In this document: in pieces, positions 58,803 to 64,000 of the stretch
How positions within the stretch are numbered: the stretch's first letter is position 1
How the letters are laid out: each line of letters opens with the position of its first letter
Position numbers and translations under genes: made by a program
The notes under the pieces: model-generated
What the model was told of the DNA's origin: nothing
What the model saw: the letters and a program-made list of their open reading frames with translations, nothing else
Database searches by the model: none
Assembly: GCF_012999535.1 (NCBI RefSeq)
Contig: NZ_JABBWV010000016.1
Span: 90,155 to 154,154, forward strand
DNA length: 64,000 bases
Direction: 5' to 3'
Source: Microbispora sp. H11081
GTDB taxonomy: Bacteria; Actinomycetota; Actinomycetes; Streptosporangiales; Streptosporangiaceae

Positions 58803-59765
58803 ATGGACGACCGCATGATGAGAGCCGTGCTCTTCGACCGTTACGGCGGCCCGGAGGTGCTGTACGTAGGCCGGGTGCCCCGCCCCGAACCGGCGCCCGG
58901 CGAGGTGCTCGTGCGGGTGCGCGCGTTCAGCGTCAACGGCGGCGAACTGGCGGCCCGTTCCGGCAGGATCCGTCTCCTCACCGGACGGAGGTTCCCGCAA
59001 CGCGTCGGGTTGGACTTCACCGGCGAGGTCGCCGCGCTCGGCCCCGGGGCGGCCGACGTCGCGGTCGGCGACCGGGTGTGGGGCATCGTGGGCCGCACCG
59101 GATTCGGCAGCGCGGCCGAGTATGTGACAGTCCGGGCCGAGCGGCTCGGCCGGGTCCCGGACGGACTCGATCTGGTGGACGCCGCCGCGCTGCCGGTGGC
59201 GACGACGGCCATCACGGCGCTGCGCGACAAGGCCGGACTGCGCCCCGGCGAACGACTGCTCGTGCGCGGCGCCGCGGGAGGCGTAGGCAACGCCGCCGTC
59301 CAACTCGGACACGCGTACGGCGCCGAAGTCACGGCCCTGGCCCGCGCCGCCAACCTCGACTTCGTCCGTACGCTCGGCGCCCACCACGCCATCGACCACC
59401 GGGCCGTCCCGCCGAGTGAACTGGGCCTTTTCGACGTGGTCCTCGACACCGTGGGCACCGACCTGCCGGCCTTCCGGCGCCTGCTGAAGCCCGGCGGGCG
59501 CATGGTCACCATCGCCTTCGACCTGACACGGCTCGCCGCCTCACTCGGCTACATCGCCGCCAGCGCCGTACACGGACGCGGCCGGGTGCGCTTCTTCAGC
59601 GGGGACCCGAAACGAGCGCTCTTCGACGACCTCGCCCGTGAGGTGGCGGAAGGGAGACTGCGCCCTGTGGTGCACACCTGCTTCCCGCTGGAGGAGACAG
59701 CGGCGGCCCACCGCGCGCTGGAGGCGGGCGGAGTGCGCGGCAAGTACGTCGTCAAGGTCAGCTGA
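58803..59765 (+). CDS. MDR-superfamily quinone-oxidoreductase-like protein
   Basis: About 320 residues. The N-terminal GroES-like part has MRAVLFDRYGGPEVLYVGRVPRPEPAPGEVLVRVRAFSVNGGELAARSG and RVGLDFTGEVAALGPG. The Rossmann part has LVRGAAGGVGNAAVQLGHAYGAEVTALARAANLDFVRTLGAHHAIDH in outline. No zinc-binding cysteines are present, as in zinc-independent quinone oxidoreductases. ATG 58803 follows AAGGTGAG. Divergent from, and probably repressed by, the TetR gene at 58022. Confidence 0.9.
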   Translation: MDDRMMRAVLFDRYGGPEVLYVGRVPRPEPAPGEVLVRVRAFSVNGGELAARSGRIRLLTGRRFPQRVGLDFTGEVAALGPGAADVAVGDRVWGIVGRTGFGSAAEYVTVRAERLGRVPDGLDLVDAAALPVATTAITALRDKAGLRPGERLLVRGAAGGVGNAAVQLGHAYGAEVTALARAANLDFVRTLGAHHAIDHRAVPPSELGLFDVVLDTVGTDLPAFRRLLKPGGRMVTIAFDLTRLAASLGYIAASAVHGRGRVRFFSGDPKRALFDDLAREVAEGRLRPVVHTCFPLEETAAAHRALEAGGVRGKYVVKVS

Positions 59766-59780
59766 GGGCGATCCACCGAC

Positions 59781-59990
59781 TCACCTCTCTGCGGAGCCGA
59801 CCCTGCGGAGGCGGGAGCGTACGGCGCGGCGGACGACCGGGCCCATGTCGTCGAGGACGGCGACCAGGCTGTCGAACGCCCGCTCCGCGCCGTCCTTGTC
59901 GACCCCCTCGTACAGTTCGAGGCCGACGAAGGCGGCAACGTCGACGTAGGCGGCCCGGCAGGCGCTCGGCCTGGCGCGAAGCCGAATGCT
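59781..59990 (-). pseudogene. Possible C-terminal gene remnant at the island boundary
   Basis: On the minus strand a frame ending at 59781 encodes YVDVAAFVGLELYEGVDKDGAERAFDSLVAVLDDMGPVVRRAVRSRLRRVGSAER in outline, a plausible helical protein tail with high-GC codon use. Upstream of about 59990 the same frame degenerates into low-GC sequence that belongs to the endonuclease region. This looks like the 3' end of a gene cut off by arrival of the restriction-modification island. I do not recognise the family. The rest of 59990-60063 appears non-coding. Confidence 0.35.
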
Positions 59991-60063
59991 GTGTCGGCTC
60001 CAGCTGCGACAGTCAGCGACTAGAGTGGGCTCCCCGCTACGATCTCGCCCAGAGGTTGCCCAG

Positions 60064-60828
60064 GTGAACGCCCCCTTCGCTAATGACCTTCTCGGCTGGA
60101 AGACCAGCAAGAAGGGTCTTGTACCGAACACTGCCGATACCGACAACGCAGCCTCGAAGATGATTGCGGCCAGGGTCCTCGATGTGCTTGGCGTCCCGGA
60201 CGGGATCCCTACCGGAGTGGTGGACCCCAAGAGCGGCCGCCCTCTGGAACGTGCTGTCGCACATCACCTACGGCTGGAACTGCCCGAGCACGATCACGAA
60301 CGAGAGTGGAACGTGCATAGTGCACCCGTTCCGATAAGCAGCTTTGTCCAGTACAGCCACCTAAAAGAGGTGGACCGCCTCGTGAAGGCGAACCTGGAGC
60401 TGCAAATTACGTTGGGCCGCGACTATCTGATCAAACCCGACGTCGCGGTCAGCCTCCCAGGCCGAACCATCTCAGACCTGCGGTTCCTCCACGCAGCAGT
60501 GTCCTGTAAGTGGACCATCCGCTCCGATCGGGTACAGAACATCAGGCATGAGAACAACCAGATGATCCGTCATCGACGGGAGCGCCTCCCCCACCTGGTC
60601 ACGGTGACTGCCGAGCCCCTACCCAGTCGGCTGGCCGCCATTGCCCGCGGAACGGGCGAAGTCGACGCCGTCTATCACATCGCCTACGGGGCCTTGGATC
60701 AGGCAGTGCGGGAGTTGTCTACCGGGCGCCACATCCAGACTGACCAGCTAGACGCATGGGAAGAGTGCATCGGCCTTGGCCGGGTACGCCCATTCAGCGA
60801 TCTCGCACCGACGCTCGCTCGATGGTAG
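60064..60828 (+). CDS. NgoMIV-family type II restriction endonuclease
   Basis: A 254-residue PD-(D/E)xK-like nuclease. The family's active-site pattern is present: P125-D126 (YLIKPDVAVS), S147-C148-K149 (AAVSCKWTIRSDRVQNIRHE) and E163, with the same K-to-E spacing of 14 that I recall for NgoMIV, and E62 in GRPLERAV as the extra acidic residue. The PD-to-SCK loop is about 24 residues shorter than in NgoMIV. NgoMIV cuts GCCGGC; specificity here is inferred. GTG 60064 follows AGAGG. Codon use is less GC-biased than in the chromosomal neighbours, consistent with transfer. Confidence 0.88.
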   Translation: MNAPFANDLLGWKTSKKGLVPNTADTDNAASKMIAARVLDVLGVPDGIPTGVVDPKSGRPLERAVAHHLRLELPEHDHEREWNVHSAPVPISSFVQYSHLKEVDRLVKANLELQITLGRDYLIKPDVAVSLPGRTISDLRFLHAAVSCKWTIRSDRVQNIRHENNQMIRHRRERLPHLVTVTAEPLPSRLAAIARGTGEVDAVYHIAYGALDQAVRELSTGRHIQTDQLDAWEECIGLGRVRPFSDLAPTLARW

Positions 60829-60877
60829 GACCGCGCCGATCCCACTGGGAGCGCTTTCCACCAAGCCACAGAACTGA

Positions 60878-61390
60878 TCACGTTCCGGAGTCGCTAAAAT
60901 CCTGTCGGTCACATGCTCTATCGTCGTCCGTATGTTCGGTCTCGGGGCTCAAAGCAGTAACCACCGCCTCTATGGCAACCTCCAGAGGCACATGTTCCCA
61001 GAGACGGACGACGCGCCAGCCGGCCGCCATCAGCGCGGCGTCGGCCGCGCGATCCCGCGCAACGTTTCGGCGAAGCTTGGGTGCCCAGTACCACTCGTTC
61101 GTGGTGGGCTGGCGACCATGCTCAGGGCAGACATGCCAGAAGCACCCATCGACGAAGACAGCAAGCTTACGAGCAGTGAAGACGATGTCAGGACGCACTT
61201 TCACGTCGCCAAGATCGACGCGAAGGTCCTTGCGGTACCGGTAGCCAAGTCGATGCAGCGCACTACGGAGAGCTACTTCAGGCTTAGTGTTACTTCGGCG
61301 ATTAGCTCGCATGTTACGAGAACGGCCTTCGTTGAGCGGCGCCGGATACAAACCCAGCGCGTGAGCCTTCTTACGCGCCTCATCACTCAT
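60878..61390 (-). CDS. vsr: Very short patch repair (Vsr) endonuclease
   Basis: About 170 residues: SRNMRANRRSNTKPEVALRSALHRLGYRYRKDLRVDLGDVKVRPDIVFTARKLAVFVDGCFWHVCPEHGRQPTTNEWYWAPKLRRNVARDRAADAALMAAGWRVVRLWEHV in outline, with the active-site Asp in RPDIVF and the zinc-binding His/Cys in FVDGCFWHVCPEHG. Vsr nicks T:G mismatches produced by deamination of 5-methylcytosine and always accompanies a cytosine-5 methyltransferase, found here divergently 109 bases away. ATG 61390 is chosen (GGAGG 11 bases ahead); an in-frame ATG at 61408 is possible. It is convergent with the endonuclease gene. Confidence 0.93.
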   Translation of the reverse strand: MSDEARKKAHALGLYPAPLNEGRSRNMRANRRSNTKPEVALRSALHRLGYRYRKDLRVDLGDVKVRPDIVFTARKLAVFVDGCFWHVCPEHGRQPTTNEWYWAPKLRRNVARDRAADAALMAAGWRVVRLWEHVPLEVAIEAVVTALSPETEHTDDDRACDRQDFSDSGT

Positions 61391-61498
61391 GCTTGCATAC
61401 ACCTCCATACCGGTGAGCACCAACAGTCCTATCCTCAACTGTGAAGATACAGCTAGTACACGTCCGCGTTGTTCCTGAACCCCTAGAGGAGAACCTCC

Positions 61499-62773
61499 GT
61501 GGCTCTTGAGGTCGTTGAGATTTGCGCTGGTGCTGGTGGCCAGGCGCTCGGCTTGGAGAAGGCTGGGTTCGCGCACGCGCTAGCCGTTGAACTAGATGAG
61601 AACGCCTCCAACACGCTCCGGCACAACCGTCCCAAATGGGCGGTGAGAACGGGCGATGTTGCCGACACAAACGTATGGAAGCCGTCTGAATTCGAAGGAA
61701 TCGCGCTCCTCGCTGGCGGCGTTCCCTGCCCGCCTTTCACCATTGCGGGCAAGCAACTGGGGGCGAACGACGAACGTGACCTCTTCGCTTGGGCAGTGGA
61801 GCTAACAGGAGTAGTTAGACCGCAAGCGCTACTGCTAGAGAATGTACGTGGGTTAAGCATGCCACGCTTTGCAGGCTATCGGCAGCACGTCCTGGATCGC
61901 CTCCGCGAACTCAACTATGTAGCCGAATGGCGACTTCTCCATGCGTCCAAATACGGCGTACCTCAACTGCGCCCGCGATTTGTTCTAGTCGCCCTACAGG
62001 AGGAATTTGCCAATTACTTCCACTGGCCAGAGCCAGTCGGTGAGCCTCCGACGGTCGGCGAAACTCTTTACGATCTCATGGCATCTGATGGTTGGCGAGG
62101 TGCTGAAGCTTGGAAGGCGAAAGCTAACGACATCGCTCCGACGGTAGTCGGCGGCTCCAAGAAGCATGGAGGTGCCGACCTTGGGCCCACTAGGGCTAAG
62201 CGCGCTTGGGCTGCGATGGGCGTCGACGCCCTGGGCGTAGCTGACGCCCCACCGACTGTGCACGACGACCCGGACTTCATGCCGAAGCTGACAACCGAGA
62301 TGGTTGCCCGAATCCAAGGCTGGAACGATGATGAGTTTCCGTGGTTCTTCACTGGGAAAAAGACCTCCCGCTATCGGCAAATAGGTAACGCCTTCCCCCC
62401 TCCCGTCGCTGCTGCCGTTGGCGGAGCGATAGCTGCGGCCTTGAAGAAAGAGGCGGGGACCGGCGAACGCAAGCGCGATAGGACGCAAGACCCGATCTAC
62501 CGGGTACTGCGCGATAGTGGCGACTACATGACTGTTAACCAGATCGTGCGCGAGGTCAAACGAATCCTGGAGCCCGACGAGGCGAGGGAGTTCAAGCTCG
62601 AGCAACATGAGTTGGAACGCAGGATCGCCCTTCTCAAACGGGATTTCGATATCGAGATGAGCAGCAAGTCCAATGCTATCGCCTACAAGCTGGGTCAATT
62701 CCGAGCCTTCGTCGGCCAAGACGACCACATCCGGCATGAGCAGTTCCTAAAGAACCGATCAAAGATCAGCTAG
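61499..62773 (+). CDS. DNA (cytosine-5) methyltransferase with C-terminal extension
   Basis: A 424-residue C5-methyltransferase. Motif I is VVEICAGAGGQALGLEKAGF, motif IV LLAGGVPCPPFTIAGKQ with catalytic C77, motif VI ALLLENVRGL, motif VIII region GVPQLRPRFVLVAL, and motif X RYRQIGNAFPPPVAAAVGGAIA. Residues after about 315 form an extra helical domain (DPIYRVLRDSGDYMTVNQIVREVKRIL) that looks like a winged helix and is unusual for such enzymes. GTG 61499 follows AGAGGAGA. It should protect the endonuclease site. Moderate GC codon use marks it as acquired. Confidence 0.93.
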   Translation: MALEVVEICAGAGGQALGLEKAGFAHALAVELDENASNTLRHNRPKWAVRTGDVADTNVWKPSEFEGIALLAGGVPCPPFTIAGKQLGANDERDLFAWAVELTGVVRPQALLLENVRGLSMPRFAGYRQHVLDRLRELNYVAEWRLLHASKYGVPQLRPRFVLVALQEEFANYFHWPEPVGEPPTVGETLYDLMASDGWRGAEAWKAKANDIAPTVVGGSKKHGGADLGPTRAKRAWAAMGVDALGVADAPPTVHDDPDFMPKLTTEMVARIQGWNDDEFPWFFTGKKTSRYRQIGNAFPPPVAAAVGGAIAAALKKEAGTGERKRDRTQDPIYRVLRDSGDYMTVNQIVREVKRILEPDEAREFKLEQHELERRIALLKRDFDIEMSSKSNAIAYKLGQFRAFVGQDDHIRHEQFLKNRSKIS

Positions 62774-62838
62774 CATAGCTGTAATTTTGATGTCGCCAGG
62801 CCAGCCACAAAGGGGCGTCTTGTTACAGGCAGCCATCT

Positions 62839-62884
62839 GTGCCGGGCCCTCAAAGGATAGCAACTCAGCGAGAGCCCGGCACAT
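62839..62884. terminator. Bidirectional hairpin terminator between convergent genes
   Basis: TGTGCCGGGC (62839-62848) and GCCCGGCACA (62875-62884) form a perfect 10-bp stem, extended inward by CTC/GAG after one mismatch. It lies between the convergent methyltransferase and HNH nuclease genes. No long T-run follows on either side. Confidence 0.6.
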
Positions 62885-62906
62885 CCCTGTACGACAACTG
62901 CCACAT

Positions 62907-63716
62907 CTACCCACTACTGCTTTTAGGATCACCCTGGATCATCTTAAGGAGAGTCTGCTTCAATAGCTCCTGCTCCCCCTCCGATAGACGACGCGCTCTG
63001 TCATATGCAGTATCCACCCGGGTCCGTATGCGCTGCTTGGCCTGCAACCACGACAACAGTGTCTTTAAGTCGGCCGTAGTGAATCGCCGCACCTGCGGGA
63101 GTAGTTCCGCCAGCGTTTCAGGCAGGCCTAATTCCTGCCGTAGCGGCTCATTGCAACGTTTACATTCTGTCTGTAAGTTATCGATCTCGACAGACCCTCC
63201 TAAGTCTCGGGGAATTCGATGACCTACCGTGAGAACTGCCCTCGAGGCTGGGTCTTCCGGGTAGGGCTCGCCGCTACCTACCCCGCAGACGACGCAGCGC
63301 CAATTATCCCTGTCAAAGACGCGGCGCCGATCTGCTGCTGACACCTCCTCACTTCTGGGGCGCGTTCCGAGACCTGGATGCCACCCCTTAGCCTCCAGGC
63401 GATAAGTACCGACAGGGAGAGTTCGATCATCGACGTTTGAAGGGACACGCCAACCATCCCGACGAAGCCGCCTGAGGCGCCGATTCAAATGTTCTGCATT
63501 GTTCGGATTATTGTCGCCCAGCGCTCGCCGAAGGTCCGTCATTGTGAACGTGTCCCCCTCGTTGACGTTGAACGTCAACCATGCAGCGAGCTTCCGCTCA
63601 TCGCCGTACGGCCGACGCGTCCCAGGCGCGTAGCGCAGACGCCACCAAAGTTCGCCATTTGGTGCATAGGCCCCAGCAGGGTAGTCCCGGCTGTCAGCAC
63701 CATTCTCTGCAGTCAC
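62907..63716 (-). CDS. HNH endonuclease
   Basis: A 269-residue protein. The C-terminal half carries an HNH nuclease: RVFDRDNWRCVVCG, then VLTVGHRIPRDLGGSVEIDNLQTECKRCNEPLRQE, with two CxxC zinc pairs, the H of GHRIPRD and the N of IDNLQTEC. The N-terminal 120 residues contain a winged-helix-like region (WLTFNVNEGDTFTMTDLRRALGDNNPNNAEHLNRRLRRLRRDGW) that may bind DNA. This layout is that of Mval/BcgI-like HNH restriction enzymes. It could be a second restriction nuclease for the same methyltransferase or a separate enzyme. The start is GTG 63716. Confidence 0.88.
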   Translation of the reverse strand: MTAENGADSRDYPAGAYAPNGELWWRLRYAPGTRRPYGDERKLAAWLTFNVNEGDTFTMTDLRRALGDNNPNNAEHLNRRLRRLRRDGWRVPSNVDDRTLPVGTYRLEAKGWHPGLGTRPRSEEVSAADRRRVFDRDNWRCVVCGVGSGEPYPEDPASRAVLTVGHRIPRDLGGSVEIDNLQTECKRCNEPLRQELGLPETLAELLPQVRRFTTADLKTLLSWLQAKQRIRTRVDTAYDRARRLSEGEQELLKQTLLKMIQGDPKSSSG

Positions 63717-63914
63717 CTAGCAATGTCTAGTATGTCCGTACGATCAGCACAAATCTGCACGTGACGTGCCCGACACTCATCGCCCTTCTGCCATACGATG
63801 ATGCTAGTCACGGTGCACATGGCTATTTACAGTACGAGTTGAGTGAGTAGTGTCACCACTGACGGGGTCACGGGGGAATGTCCAGTCAACGGTGTAACTC
63901 GCGGCTGATTTCTT

Positions 63915-64000
63915 CTATCGAGAGGCCGGGGATAGCCGGCCTTCGAAGGTGATGGCGAAGGCGTTGAGGGCGGCTTTCCAGCGGGTGACCCAGCGTTTGC
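63915..64000 (-). mobile_element. IS256-type transposase, C-terminal end (cut by window)
   Basis: On the minus strand the last 85 bases of the window encode RWVTRWKAALNAFAITFEGRLSPASR in outline and end with TAG at 63915-63917. The sequence WKAALNAFAITFEGRL is the typical C-terminus of IS256-family transposases of actinomycetes. The insertion-sequence end should lie between about 63840 and 63914; I could not fix its terminal repeat. Most of the element is outside the window. Confidence 0.75.

Overview
The window is very GC-rich, uses GTG starts freely and has strong third-position GC bias. This is typical of a filamentous actinomycete. The gene mix (mycobacterium-like decaprenyl-arabinose genes without obvious mycolate genes, a large NAD-glutamate dehydrogenase, ssrA/smpB/ftsEX/prfB together) suggests a Streptosporangiales-type organism, but that placement is an inference.

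Layout. 1-9.5 kb is a mixed housekeeping and secreted region: a LysR fragment, an unsecreted receptor-like protein, a CBM2 protein, a divergent XRE/methionine aminopeptidase pair, a LysE exporter, an ARMT1-like protein, a LysR regulator and an alpha-lytic-type protease. 9.8-28.8 kb is an envelope glycan locus. It holds dprE2-dprE1-ubiA (which make decaprenyl-phospho-arabinose), two DUF3068 units, an acyltransferase, a GT-C-like membrane protein, a methyltransferase, an AftD-like arabinofuranosyltransferase, a DUF2613 micro-protein, a GT4 enzyme and a polytopic membrane protein. From memory this gene set parallels M. tuberculosis Rv0224c-Rv0228, Rv0236c/Rv0236A and Rv3790/3791/3806c. A fused FadE34-like acyl-CoA dehydrogenase sits at its upstream end.

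29-32.6 kb carries an HtrA-like lipoprotein, an adenosine deaminase broken by a frameshift, a vapBC module between perfect 64-bp direct repeats, and a UTRA-only protein. 32.8-39 kb is the conserved ssrA - degenerate penicillin-binding lipoprotein - smpB - ftsX - ftsE - prfB block. 39-50.4 kb has a lipoprotein, the giant NAD-glutamate dehydrogenase next to tryptophan 2,3-dioxygenase, a cysteine-synthase-like enzyme divergent from an HxlR regulator, a Tat-exported flavoprotein, and a DUF2975/HTH pair with tandem operators. 50.5-52 kb is an AlbA_2/GHKL-ATPase gene with its own operator array.

52.1-56.3 kb is the most novel-looking part. An ABC transporter pair is translationally coupled and runs directly into a 678-residue protein that fuses a polyprenyl diphosphate synthase (N-terminal) to a class I terpene cyclase (C-terminal). 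56.3-59.8 kb holds two TetR/oxidoreductase divergent pairs with palindromic operators. From about 60 kb the composition drops in GC and a restriction-modification island begins: an NgoMIV-type endonuclease, a Vsr nuclease, a C5 cytosine methyltransferase and an HNH nuclease. The window ends inside an IS256-type transposase.

Two repeat systems deserve attention: a hairpin/terminal-repeat element at 9.5-9.8 kb with a half copy at 18.9-19.0 kb, where it fuses aftD in frame to a DUF3068 gene; and the 64-bp repeats around vapBC. No tRNA, rRNA or CRISPR array was seen. All calls come from reading the sequence and family knowledge; no database search was run.
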